Position numbers and translations under genes: made by a program. This document shows, piece by piece, positions 15,962 to 25,056 of a stretch of 64,000 bases of DNA. This DNA comes from Aeoliella straminimaris. Lineage in GTDB: Bacteria; Planctomycetota; Planctomycetia; Pirellulales; Lacipirellulaceae. The number at the start of each line of letters is the position of its first letter. Within the stretch, counting starts at the first letter, position 1. Location: contig NZ_JAMXLR010000073.1 of the NCBI RefSeq assembly GCF_024054565.1, positions 87,808-151,807 on the forward strand, in the 5' to 3' direction. The notes under the pieces were generated by a model that was given only the letters and a program-made list of their open reading frames with translations, made no database searches and was not told the DNA's origin.

Positions 15962-18076
15962 GTGAGCACTGAATATTCCAACGCGCCCCGTTCCAGTGAG
16001 TCGTCCGTGTCGGTCGATCCGGAAGATGTACAACGTGCCAAACGCGAGATTCAGTCGATCGTTCAGCAGATAGCAGAGCTATCGCGGACAGATGCCTCGA
16101 TCGAGCAGTATTACGACGAGTTCCTCAACAAAGTGGTCCAAGCTCTCGCGGCGGCCGGCGGTGCCGTCTGGTCCCTGTCTCCCACCGGGCTGCAGCTCAC
16201 TTACCAGATCAATCTGCGGAACACCGGCCTGGTCGAGAATCCCATCGGGCAGGAACAGCATGGACGGTTGCTGCAGCGATCGCTTACCTCGGAAGAGGGG
16301 TTGCTGGTCGCTCCGCACTCCGGCTCGGCCATGGGCACCGACGATGGCGACGAGCACGCCGCGGCGAATCCCACCGATTTCTTGCTGGTGATGGTGCCCG
16401 TGCACAACGACCAGGGCCCCCAGGGCATTGTCGAGGTGTTCCAACGCCCCGGCGCCCGCCCCGCCACGCAGCGCGGTTACCTGCGGTTCCTGCAGCAGAC
16501 CTGCGACCTGGCGGGCGAGTTTCTCCGCGGTCGCCGGTTGCGGCACCTGGCGGAAAAGCAAAGCCTGTGGGAGCAACTCGAATCGTTCACCCGCTCGGCG
16601 CACGAAACGCTGGATGTCCGCGAGGCGGCCTATACCATTGCCAACGAAGGTCGCCGGTTGATTGGTTGCGACCGAGTGAGTGTCGCCATCCAGCGCGGCA
16701 GCAAGTGCATCGTCGAGGCCGTTAGTGGCCAGGACACGTTCGATAAACGTTCGAACGTGGTGTCGCTGCTCAATCGCGTGGCCCGCGCCGTCACCAAGAC
16801 TGCCGAAGACGTGTGGTACACGGGCGACACCTCGGACCTGGCGCCGCAGGTCGAAAGGACGCTGGACGCTTACGTCGACGAATCGCATACCAAGAGCATG
16901 GCGATCCTGCCGCTGTTCCGCCCCGAGCGGGACGTGCAGGAAGGTCAGCCCAACGAAAAGAAACGCCGCGACGTGATTGGCGCGTTGATCGTCGAGCAGA
17001 TGGTCGACACCACGCCCAGCGAAGGTTATACGCAACGCGTCGACGTGGTGCGGACCCATAGCGCCACGGCGCTGGCCAACGCCCTGGAGCACAACAGCCT
17101 GTTCCTGATGCCCGTGTGGAAGACACTGGGCAAGGCCACCTCGCTGTTCCGTGGGCAGACCAAATGGAAAACACTGGGCATCACCGCCCTGGTGTTGGGG
17201 GTGATTGCGGGGGCCGTATTCTACAAGACCGACTTCAACTTGGAGGGCGACGGCAGCCTGCGGCCCACAACGCTGCAGGGCGTTTACGCCCGGGCCGATG
17301 GCGAGATCAGCAAAGTACTCGTTGAGTACAACGAGGAAGTCTCGGCCGATCAGCCGCTGGTCGTGATGTCGAGTCTCGATCTGGACAAGGAAATGGCCAC
17401 CCTGCAAGGCAAGCTTGACGAGATCATTGCCGAAATATCCCAGGCCAGGGGGGCCGGCCGAAGTGGCAGTCGCCAGGACAGTGACAATGTGGAACTGGCT
17501 TCGAAGCTGAACAACTTGCGAATTCAAAAGAAGAGCATCGAGGGGCAGATCGACAAAGTGATGGAGCAGATCAATCGGCTCCAGATCAACAGCCCCATCG
17601 CCGGCCGCGTGATTACCGGCAAGAGCCAGATCGAACAGTTGGACAATCGGCCCATTGGCCGCGGGCAAATGCTGCTGGAAGTGGCCGACCTGACGGGCGA
17701 TTGGTACCTGGAAGTACTGATGCCCGAGACCCGGATGCGACACATTGCCGACGCGGCCCGCGAGGCGAAGAATGAGGACAAGAAGCTGGAGGTCACCTTC
17801 TACCTGGCCACGCAGCCCAACGAACTGTTGCACGGGCATGTCGATTTTATCGAAACGACGGCCGAGGCCCGCGGCGAGGAAGGTAACACGGTATTGATGC
17901 GTGTGAACTTTGACGAGGGCGAGCTAACGCGGCTTCGCGAAATCCTGCACGGCGCCGACCCCAAGGTGGGGACCGAGGCCATTGCCAAAGTTCACTGCGG
18001 CGAGAAGTCGATTGGATACGTTTACCTACACGACGCGATCGACTTCTTCGTCAAGTCGTCGTTCAAATTGTGGTAG
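15962..18076 (+). CDS. GAF-domain membrane-fusion (HlyD-like) protein
   Basis: 704 residues starting at GTG 15962. The N-terminal cytoplasmic half has two GAF-like domains (about 45-190 and 205-375). A single membrane helix follows (about 405-421, LGITALVLGVIAGAVFYK), then a periplasmic adaptor part: lipoyl-like hairpin GVYARADGEISKVLVEYNEE (about 440-460), a coiled coil (470-545) and a beta-barrel (LQINSPIAGRVITGKSQIEQ onward). So a sensor module is fused to a HlyD/AcrA-type adaptor. It is first of three same-strand genes (HlyD at 18184, PqqD-M50-HlyD at 19280) and probably forms one envelope complex with them. The ligand of the GAF domains and the exported substrate are unknown. Confidence 0.8.
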   Translation: MSTEYSNAPRSSESSVSVDPEDVQRAKREIQSIVQQIAELSRTDASIEQYYDEFLNKVVQALAAAGGAVWSLSPTGLQLTYQINLRNTGLVENPIGQEQHGRLLQRSLTSEEGLLVAPHSGSAMGTDDGDEHAAANPTDFLLVMVPVHNDQGPQGIVEVFQRPGARPATQRGYLRFLQQTCDLAGEFLRGRRLRHLAEKQSLWEQLESFTRSAHETLDVREAAYTIANEGRRLIGCDRVSVAIQRGSKCIVEAVSGQDTFDKRSNVVSLLNRVARAVTKTAEDVWYTGDTSDLAPQVERTLDAYVDESHTKSMAILPLFRPERDVQEGQPNEKKRRDVIGALIVEQMVDTTPSEGYTQRVDVVRTHSATALANALEHNSLFLMPVWKTLGKATSLFRGQTKWKTLGITALVLGVIAGAVFYKTDFNLEGDGSLRPTTLQGVYARADGEISKVLVEYNEEVSADQPLVVMSSLDLDKEMATLQGKLDEIIAEISQARGAGRSGSRQDSDNVELASKLNNLRIQKKSIEGQIDKVMEQINRLQINSPIAGRVITGKSQIEQLDNRPIGRGQMLLEVADLTGDWYLEVLMPETRMRHIADAAREAKNEDKKLEVTFYLATQPNELLHGHVDFIETTAEARGEEGNTVLMRVNFDEGELTRLREILHGADPKVGTEAIAKVHCGEKSIGYVYLHDAIDFFVKSSFKLW

Positions 18077-18183
18077 CACTGCACGCAGGCCGGAGCGGCA
18101 GACTGACTGCTGTTCGTTCATTACTACCAGCAACCTAGGCGCCGCCCCTGGGCGTCGCCCCTTCGCATGAAAGCGAGGCAGAC

Positions 18184-19161
18184 ATGAAAACTACCGCCCT
18201 GGCCCTCCTGATCGGATTGTCGGCGTCGACGTTGCTAGCCCAGTCGGCCGACAGCGGTAACCCGGTGATCGAAGACTGCCAACTGTCGTTGCTGCCCGAG
18301 AACGAGATTGAGATCTCCGCCATCAAGGCGGGCATGCTCGAGCAGCTGAACGTGCACGAAGGCTCCATCGCCGAAGAGGGAGAGGTGATCGCCAAGCTGG
18401 ACGACATCGAAGCCAGAATGCAGCTTCGCGTGGCCCAACAGAAGCAACAAGCGGCTGCCGATCGAGCGACGGACAAAGTGGAAGAGGAATACGCCGAGGC
18501 CGCGGCCGATGCCGCCGAGGCCGATCTGATCGACTTTCGCGCGGCCAACAACGCCGGTGTCGAAGGGGTCGTGGCCCCCACCGAATTGCGGGCCAAGGAA
18601 CTCGAGCTGACGCGCGCCAAGCTGCAGATCAAGAAGGCCTTCAAGGACCGCCAACTGGCCATCAGCGACTGGCGGGTCGCCAAGGTCGAGACCGAAGCCG
18701 CCGACCTGGAAATCACGCGCCGCCGGGTGACCGCTCCGTTCAGCGGTCAGGTGGTCGAGTTGTTTCGCAAGCAGGGCGAGTGGGTCGACCCCGGCGAGCC
18801 AATTCTGAAGTTTGTTCGCTACGACGTTCTGCAGTGCGATGGCTACGTGAACCTGGAGAAGTACGATCCCCGCGAAGTCGACGGCTGCGAAGTCACTATC
18901 GAGGTCCATGTGGGCCATGGACGCTTGGAGCAGGCCAAGGGCCGCATTACTTATGTCGAGCAGCAGGCCCGCAACGAAGGCTACTTCACCTATCGCGTGG
19001 TCGCCAAGGTGCCCAACCATGTCGACCGCGGACGCTGGGCCCTGTATCCCGGTCTCAAGGCCACGATGACCATCCATCTGGGCACCGCCAACCAGGCCAT
19101 GACCAGCCGCATCGAAGGACTCCCCAGCGTGGAACGCCGGGCGATGAACGAAGGACGATGA
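18184..19161 (+). CDS. HlyD family periplasmic adaptor protein
   Basis: 325 residues. Signal peptide (residues 1-20, LALLIGLSASTLLA), then the first half of a lipoyl domain (IKAGMLEQLNVHEGSIAEEG), a coiled coil rich in Ala and Glu (about 75-180), the second lipoyl half (RRVTAPFSGQVVELFRKQGE) and a beta-barrel. Proteins of this family bridge inner-membrane transporters to the outer membrane. Good coding continuity with the GAF-HlyD gene (107-base gap) and the M50 protein suggests an operon of three adaptors without an obvious ABC or RND pump. Confidence 0.82.
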   Translation: MKTTALALLIGLSASTLLAQSADSGNPVIEDCQLSLLPENEIEISAIKAGMLEQLNVHEGSIAEEGEVIAKLDDIEARMQLRVAQQKQQAAADRATDKVEEEYAEAAADAAEADLIDFRAANNAGVEGVVAPTELRAKELELTRAKLQIKKAFKDRQLAISDWRVAKVETEAADLEITRRRVTAPFSGQVVELFRKQGEWVDPGEPILKFVRYDVLQCDGYVNLEKYDPREVDGCEVTIEVHVGHGRLEQAKGRITYVEQQARNEGYFTYRVVAKVPNHVDRGRWALYPGLKATMTIHLGTANQAMTSRIEGLPSVERRAMNEGR

Positions 19162-19218
19162 GCGGAGAGAACGTGCTAATGGATTTGGCGTTCATCGCTG
19201 CTCGCTGCTCGTCGTAGC

Positions 19219-19240
19219 CCATCGCGGCGATTCGCGATGG
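19219..19240 (+). other. Intergenic hairpin between the HlyD and M50 genes
   Basis: A perfect 8-bp stem, ccatcgcg paired with cgcgatgg, around a 6-nt loop. No T-run follows, so it is more likely an RNA stability or attenuation structure, or a small palindromic repeat, than a full terminator. Confidence 0.4.
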
Positions 19241-19279
19241 ATAGGAATGCTATCCCGATAACACATTTTCCCACCTCCC

Positions 19280-21562
19280 GTGCCTTCCACAACGCTTGCC
19301 GATAGCCTGGTTTCGAGTTCGTCCAGGCCGCTCCCCATTCGGGCGCGGCCCGATCTCGAAGCGCGCAAGCAGCGCTACCAGGGACGCATCTATTGGGTGG
19401 TGAAAGACCCGGTGGGCCTGCAGTACTTCCGCTTCGAGGAAGAAGAGTTCGCCATCCTGCAGATGCTGGACGGCCAGGCCAGCCTCGACGAGATTGCCGA
19501 GCGGTTCGAAGCCGAATTCCCACCGCAGACCATTCGTACCGAGGAACTGCAGCAGTTCATCGGCATGCTGCATCGCAGCGGCCTGGTGATTACCAGCTCG
19601 GGCGGGCAGGGGGTGCAGCTCAAGAAGATTCGCGACGAGAAGGTGGGCAAGCAGCGGATTGCCAGCCTCAGCAACATCCTGGCCATTCGCTTCAAGGGGA
19701 TCGACCCCGATCGCATCCTGAACGTCCTGCACAGCTACTTCTGGTGGTTCTGGACCAAGCAGATGCTGGTGTTGAACCTGTTGTTGATCACGTCGGCCGC
19801 GCTGTTGATTCTAGTGCAGTTCGACGTGTTTCAATCGAAGCTTCCCTCGTTCGAGGCATTCTTCTCCGCCCAAAACTGGCTACTGATGGCCGCCGTGCTG
19901 GCCTGCACCAAGATTCTGCACGAGTTCGGGCATGGGCTCAGTTGCAAGTATTTCGGCGGTGAGTGCCACGAAATCGGCGTCATGTTCCTGGTGCTCACGC
20001 CCTGTTTGTATTGCAACGTTTCCGACTCGTGGATGCTGCCCAACCGCTGGCATCGCGCGGCCATTGGCGCTGCCGGTATGTACGTAGAGCTCGTGCTGGC
20101 CTCGATCTGTACGTTCATCTGGTGGTTCAGCGAGCCGGGCCTGTTGAATTACATCTGTTTGAATGTGATGTTCGTCAGCTCTGTCAGCACCATCCTGTTC
20201 AATGCCAACCCGCTGCTGCGTTACGACGGCTACTACATTCTGAGTGACATCATCGAGATTCCGAATCTCCGCCAGAAAGCTACGTCGATCCTCAGCCGCA
20301 AGCTCGGCCAATGGTGCCTGGGCATCGAGCCGCCGGACGATCCGTTCCTGCCGCAACGCAACCAGGCCTTCTTCGCCCTGTACAGCGTGGCGGCGGCCCT
20401 TTATCGCTGGGTGGTGCTGCTCTCGATTCTGTATTTTCTCAACAAGATCTTCGAGCCCTACGGACTCAAGATCCTGGGGCAGGCCATCGCCCTGATGTCC
20501 ATCTACGGACTGGTGGTCATGCCGATCTGGAAGCTGTACAAGTATTTCAAGGTGCCTGGGAGGTTAGGGAAAGTGAAACGCTGGCGACTGGCAGTATCGA
20601 CGGCGGTGGTAATCGTGGCGATCGTGGGCGTGATGAGCATTCCACTGCCGGCCTATGTCTATTCCGACCTGGTGGTGCAGCCGCTCGACTTCGAGAGCGT
20701 TATGGTCCGTGTCGATGGCGTGCTGGAGGAGGTGCCCGAAGGCATCGAGCCTGGTGCACATGTGGAGAAGGGCCAGGTGCTGGCCAAGCTGTCGAACCTC
20801 GAACTCGAAGTGGCCGTGCTGGAACTCGAGGGCCAACTGGAGATGAGCAAGGCGCGGCTCAACTCGCTCCGCACGCTCCGCAGTGTCGCCAACAGCAAAG
20901 ACCGCCAGGGCCTGGAGAGCGAAATCTCCTCCACCGCCAAACGCATCGATACCATCCAGTCGCAGCTCGAGCTGCAGCACGAAAACCTCGACCGCTTGAC
21001 GATTCGCGCGCCTCGCTCGGGTGTGATCATTCCGCCGGAACTGGTGCCCGAGCCCAAGCAAACCGAAGGCCAGCTGAAAACCTGGTGGGGTACACCGCTC
21101 GACAAACGAAACATTGGCGCCACGCTCGAAACGGGCACCAAGTTCTGCAGTATCGGTGACCCGTCGGTGCTGGAAGCGCGCATGCTGATCGAGCAGGACT
21201 TTTCCTCCGAGGTAACCGTGGGCCAGACCGTATACGTGCTGCTGAACCAGTCGACGGCCGACAACCTGATGAAGATCGAGTACTACACCAGCCAGATTCG
21301 CGACGTGGAGAAAGGCAAGGAGGTGCCGGTCGCTCCCAGCCGACTGTCGAGCCTGAACGGCGGCCCGCTTCCCGCTCAGATGGACGCCCAGGGCGTGCCG
21401 CGTCCGCTGACGCCGCACTACTTCGCCTACGCCCTGTTGCCGCAGGACCAGGATCGCCTGCGGGTGGGCCTGGTGGGCATGGCCAAGATCGCCATCCCCG
21501 ACCGCACCCTCTGGGAGCGGCTGTACCGCTACGCCGCGCGGACGTTTAACTTCGATCTGTAA
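19280..21562 (+). CDS. PqqD-like / M50 site-2-protease / HlyD-like membrane protein
   Basis: 760 residues starting at GTG 19280. Order: a PqqD-like winged domain (about 35-110, FEEEEFAILQMLDGQASLDE); a polytopic membrane region with ILHEFGHGLSCKYFGG (HExxH at 214-218) and the second M50 motif NANPLLRYDGYYILSD (about 311-326); then a lipoyl/coiled-coil adaptor part from residue 470 (VRVDGVLEEVPEGIEPGAHV). Such genes are often labelled putative peptide zinc metalloprotease. The HExxH and NxxPLLRxDG motifs are intact, so proteolysis or Zn-dependent chaperoning is plausible. It is the third gene of the adaptor module. No precursor peptide, YcaO or radical SAM maturase lies next to it. Confidence 0.82.
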   Translation: MPSTTLADSLVSSSSRPLPIRARPDLEARKQRYQGRIYWVVKDPVGLQYFRFEEEEFAILQMLDGQASLDEIAERFEAEFPPQTIRTEELQQFIGMLHRSGLVITSSGGQGVQLKKIRDEKVGKQRIASLSNILAIRFKGIDPDRILNVLHSYFWWFWTKQMLVLNLLLITSAALLILVQFDVFQSKLPSFEAFFSAQNWLLMAAVLACTKILHEFGHGLSCKYFGGECHEIGVMFLVLTPCLYCNVSDSWMLPNRWHRAAIGAAGMYVELVLASICTFIWWFSEPGLLNYICLNVMFVSSVSTILFNANPLLRYDGYYILSDIIEIPNLRQKATSILSRKLGQWCLGIEPPDDPFLPQRNQAFFALYSVAAALYRWVVLLSILYFLNKIFEPYGLKILGQAIALMSIYGLVVMPIWKLYKYFKVPGRLGKVKRWRLAVSTAVVIVAIVGVMSIPLPAYVYSDLVVQPLDFESVMVRVDGVLEEVPEGIEPGAHVEKGQVLAKLSNLELEVAVLELEGQLEMSKARLNSLRTLRSVANSKDRQGLESEISSTAKRIDTIQSQLELQHENLDRLTIRAPRSGVIIPPELVPEPKQTEGQLKTWWGTPLDKRNIGATLETGTKFCSIGDPSVLEARMLIEQDFSSEVTVGQTVYVLLNQSTADNLMKIEYYTSQIRDVEKGKEVPVAPSRLSSLNGGPLPAQMDAQGVPRPLTPHYFAYALLPQDQDRLRVGLVGMAKIAIPDRTLWERLYRYAARTFNFDL

Positions 21563-21599
21563 TTGGGATGGCAGACCACCAGGTTGCACCCGAGATCGG

Positions 21600-23960
21600 T
21601 CAAAACCCCATGTGCTCGGTACGGGCGATGATCTCCTCCTGCAGTTCTTCCGACAGGTCACAGAAGTAGTCGCTGTAGCCGGCCACGCGAACGATCAGAT
21701 CTCGGTGCGCCGCGGGGTTCGCCTGGGCGCGGCGCAGGGTCTCGGCTTGCACGACGTTCAGCTGCACGTGGTGCCCGTCCATTTTGAAGTAACCCCGCAC
21801 CAGGCTGGCCACGGCGTTGATGCCGGTCTCGTCTTGCAGCAGGCTGGGTGTGAACTTCATGTTCAAGAGCGTGCCGCCCGTCTTGATGTGGTCCATCTTG
21901 GCAGCCGAACGCACCACGGCCGTGGGCCCGTGGCGATCGGCCCCCTGCACGGGCGAGATGCCCTCGGACAGCGGCAGCCCCGCCTGGCGGCCATCGGCGG
22001 TGGCTCCCACGACCGAGCCAAAGTACACGTGGCATGTCGTCGGCAGCATCTCGATCTGGTAGCGACCCCCCTTGGTGTTGGGTCGGCCATCCACGCGATC
22101 GAACACCGCCTGAAATGCGCGGCGCATTAGCGTGTCGGCGTAGTCGTCGTCGTTGCCATACTTCGGCGTGCGATGCAGCAACTGCTGCCGCAGCGGCTCA
22201 TGCCCAGCGAAATCGGTATCAAGCACGCCGCAAAGCTCCTCTAGCGACAATTGCTGCTTGTCGAACACCAACTGCTGGATCGCCGCGAGGCTGTCGGTCA
22301 GACTGCCGATGCCAACGAACTGAATGAACGTGTGGTTGTACCGCGCACCCCCCGCGTTGTAGTCCTTGCCCTTCTTGATGCAGTCGTCTGTGATCACCGA
22401 CAGGAATGGCGCTGGCATCAACTGGGCGTACATCTGTTCGATAATCTGGTTGCCGCGAATCTTGATCTCCAGGAAGTGCTCCAACTGGCGGCAGAAAGCG
22501 TCGAACAGTTCGTCGAACGAACCCAAGGTATCCACCGACCCCGTTTGTGGTCCCAGTTGCTTGCCGCTTCGCGGGTCGACACCATTGTGCAGCGTGAGTT
22601 CCAGCACCTTCACCAGGTTGAAGTAACCCGTGAGAATGTAAGCCTCCTTGCCGAACGCCCCCGTCTCGACGCAGCCACTGCACCCGCCGGCGCGGGCGTC
22701 CTCGAGCGACTTGCCTTGGCGGACCTGCTCTTCCACCACCGCGTCCGCGTTGAAGATGGAAGGAAAGCCGTACCCTTTGCGGAGCACCCGCAGGGCGTGC
22801 TTCAGCACGGCGTCGGGCGTCTTGCGCGATAGTTGCACGTTGTTGCTGGGTTGCAGCAGGTGCATCTCGTCGATCACTTCGAGCAGCAGGTGCGTCAAGT
22901 CGTTCGAGCCATCCGAACCATCCGGTAGCAACCCTGCCAGGTTGATGTTGGCGAAGTCCGTATAAGTACCGCTCTCGGCCGCGGTGACACCCACCTTAGG
23001 CGGCGCGGTGTGGTTATTGAACTTGACGAAGAACGCCTCGAGCAGTTCGCGGGCCGTGTCGCGGGTGAGCGAGCCATCGGCGAGACCCTGCTGATAGAAT
23101 GGCCACAGGTGCTGATCCAGATGACCCGGGCTGAAAGCGTCCCAGCCGTTGAGCTCGGTGATCACCGCCAGATGGCAGAACCAATACGCCTGCAGGGCTT
23201 CGTGAAAATCACGCGGCGGGTGGGCCGGCACATGGCGACAAACATCGGCGATCTTCGCCAGTTCCGCCCGCCGCTGTGCATCCGCTTCGCCTCGGGCCAA
23301 CTCGTCGGCCAGTTCGGCGTGCCGCTCGGCAAATCGGATCACTGCGTCGCAGGTAATGTCCATCGCCCGCAGTTGTTCGCGCTTCTGGTAAAAGTTGCCA
23401 TCGCTTGTGGCGTCGAGGGCCTCTAGAGCTTGGGCAATGTCGCGTTGAAAGTCGCGCATCCCTTTGCGATAGATCTTGTCGTCCAGCACGGTGTGCCCCG
23501 GCGCCCGCTGCTCCATGAACTCGGTGTAGAGACCCGCCTCGTAGGCATCGCACCATTCGGGCGACAGAGCAGCGAAGATCTTGTCACGCATCGTCCGCTC
23601 GCGCCAGTACGGAATGACCTCGTGCTCGTAGGTGTCGAGGCACTCCTGATCGACCGAGTACTGCGTCTTCGGCCGGCTATTGAGTGTCCGCAGATCGTCC
23701 AGCGAGTGGCACGTCAGTTCGGGGTAAGTCGACACGGCCTTTGGTCGCGGACCACGTTCGCCGACGATCAGCTCGTCCGGCCCCAGGTAGATTGTCTTCT
23801 GCTGACAGAGGTTCAGGAACGACTTGGCCCGCATCACCGGTACCGAGTGCTTGCCGTCCTGTTCGCGGTAGAACTCGGTGATCAGCCGGGCTCGTTCGGC
23901 AGAGATGGCAGGAGAGACGTCCAAGCTGGACTGACGCAGACGCGTGGTTCGTTCGTTCAT
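21600..23960 (-). CDS. hypD: Glycyl radical enzyme, trans-4-hydroxy-L-proline dehydratase type
   Basis: 786 residues of the pyruvate formate-lyase-like family. The glycyl radical loop is VRVAGYSDYF with Gly761. The active-site loop is GGCSGCVETGAFGKEAYILT with Cys430 and Glu432. The Cys-to-Gly distance (331) and the CVE triad match HypD (Cys434/Glu436/Gly765 as remembered for the clostridial enzyme). ELNGWDAFSPGHLDQHL supplies the conserved Asp region. HypD dehydrates trans-4-hydroxyproline to pyrroline-5-carboxylate without oxygen. Its activase is encoded 16 bases upstream. A choline or glycerol substrate is less likely from the loop sequence, but substrate is still an inference. Confidence 0.82.
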   Translation of the reverse strand: MNERTTRLRQSSLDVSPAISAERARLITEFYREQDGKHSVPVMRAKSFLNLCQQKTIYLGPDELIVGERGPRPKAVSTYPELTCHSLDDLRTLNSRPKTQYSVDQECLDTYEHEVIPYWRERTMRDKIFAALSPEWCDAYEAGLYTEFMEQRAPGHTVLDDKIYRKGMRDFQRDIAQALEALDATSDGNFYQKREQLRAMDITCDAVIRFAERHAELADELARGEADAQRRAELAKIADVCRHVPAHPPRDFHEALQAYWFCHLAVITELNGWDAFSPGHLDQHLWPFYQQGLADGSLTRDTARELLEAFFVKFNNHTAPPKVGVTAAESGTYTDFANINLAGLLPDGSDGSNDLTHLLLEVIDEMHLLQPSNNVQLSRKTPDAVLKHALRVLRKGYGFPSIFNADAVVEEQVRQGKSLEDARAGGCSGCVETGAFGKEAYILTGYFNLVKVLELTLHNGVDPRSGKQLGPQTGSVDTLGSFDELFDAFCRQLEHFLEIKIRGNQIIEQMYAQLMPAPFLSVITDDCIKKGKDYNAGGARYNHTFIQFVGIGSLTDSLAAIQQLVFDKQQLSLEELCGVLDTDFAGHEPLRQQLLHRTPKYGNDDDYADTLMRRAFQAVFDRVDGRPNTKGGRYQIEMLPTTCHVYFGSVVGATADGRQAGLPLSEGISPVQGADRHGPTAVVRSAAKMDHIKTGGTLLNMKFTPSLLQDETGINAVASLVRGYFKMDGHHVQLNVVQAETLRRAQANPAAHRDLIVRVAGYSDYFCDLSEELQEEIIARTEHMGF

Positions 23961-23976
23961 GACAGAAAAGGGTCGG

Positions 23977-24888
23977 CTACGTTACGTACACTTCGTTGAT
24001 CCCAAACGATTGGAAGAGCTCTGCGGCGTGCTGCATGGTTTCGTTAGTGGGGGCGGTGGCCGTGTGCGAAGAGCTCGATTTGCCAATCCGCTCGTGCTTG
24101 TGGCTGCCAAGCGGATGGTACGAGAGTAAGTCTACTCTTTGGATGCCATGGATCGTAGAGACAAATTGTGCCATCGCCTCGAGTTCAGCGGTCGAATCGT
24201 TCACGCCGGTTACCACCGGAATGCGAATCCAGACGTTCGTGTGAACGCGGCCTAAGGCGACAAGGTTGTCCAGTATTCGCACGTTCGATACGCCAGTGTG
24301 CTCGCGATGCACCGCGTCGTCCATCGCCTTCAAGTCGTAAAGGAACAGATCGGTAACGGGTGCAATCGATATCAGTGCCTGCTGGTCGCAATAACCGCAG
24401 GTATCGACCGCGGTGGGAATGGCTTGCTCGCGGCAGGCTAAGAGCAGCGCATGGACGAAGTCGGTTTGCATCAACGGCTCGCCGCCGGACACCGTGACCC
24501 CTCCGCCCGACTCCTCGAAGAACAATCGGTCTTTGGCGACTTCCGCCATCACCTCGGCCACAGATTGGCGATCGCCCAGCAGGTTCCGCCCACCGGTGGG
24601 GCACACCTCGACGCACTCGCCGCACACTGTGCAATGTTCCCTGTCGTTCAGCGGCCCGGGGCATTCTGCGAGGGGCGAGTTGTGCGGACAGGCCGACCAG
24701 CACTTGCCGCACGACACGCACACGGCCGGATTGATGGCCAGCTCTGTGCCCTTGGCTTGGCTCTCGGGATTGTGGCACCACCAACACCGCAGCGGGCAGC
24801 CCTTCAGGAAGACGGTGGTCCGGATGCCGGGCCCGTCTTTCACCGAATACCGCTGGATGTTGAACACATTGCCGTAGATGTTGGGCAT
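23977..24888 (-). CDS. Glycyl radical enzyme activating protein
   Basis: 303 residues from ATG 24888 (MPNIYGNVFNIQRYSVKDG). Radical SAM motif CPLRCWWCHNPE near residue 31, then an inserted ferredoxin-like region with two Cys clusters (CVSCGKCWSACP and CTVCGECVEVCP), then GGGVTVSGGEPLMQ. This is the architecture of activases that install the glycyl radical on enzymes such as HypD, CutC and GrdA-type lyases, and not the shorter PflA. An in-frame extension upstream adds 44 unlikely residues. It precedes the dehydratase gene in the same transcript. Confidence 0.9.
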   Translation of the reverse strand: MPNIYGNVFNIQRYSVKDGPGIRTTVFLKGCPLRCWWCHNPESQAKGTELAINPAVCVSCGKCWSACPHNSPLAECPGPLNDREHCTVCGECVEVCPTGGRNLLGDRQSVAEVMAEVAKDRLFFEESGGGVTVSGGEPLMQTDFVHALLLACREQAIPTAVDTCGYCDQQALISIAPVTDLFLYDLKAMDDAVHREHTGVSNVRILDNLVALGRVHTNVWIRIPVVTGVNDSTAELEAMAQFVSTIHGIQRVDLLSYHPLGSHKHERIGKSSSSHTATAPTNETMQHAAELFQSFGINEVYVT

Positions 24889-25056
24889 AGTCGAATCTCG
24901 TACCGCAGCGAGTGACGGTTCCATTCTAACTGCGAACCGTGGCTTGGCGTAGAGATGCGTCCGCCTCTGGAGGGACGAACACTTCGTGCAATTCGGGCGC
25001 GATTCGTCTACATTGGGCAACGTTGCAGGCGTAACCTACTGCAATCAAGGTTCTGT

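Noticed and set aside
16079..17839. 586-residue minus-strand frame opposite the GAF-HlyD gene
   Set aside because: Long only because of GC-rich third positions; the plus strand has clear GAF and HlyD domains.
19280..21562. RiPP biosynthesis locus (PqqD-like domain with M50 protease)
   Set aside because: No precursor peptide, radical SAM maturase or YcaO gene nearby; the neighbours are adaptors.
21600..23960. Pyruvate formate-lyase or choline TMA-lyase
   Set aside because: The GCSGCVETGAFGKEAY loop and Cys-Gly spacing fit the hydroxyproline dehydratase type better; PFL has two adjacent catalytic Cys.
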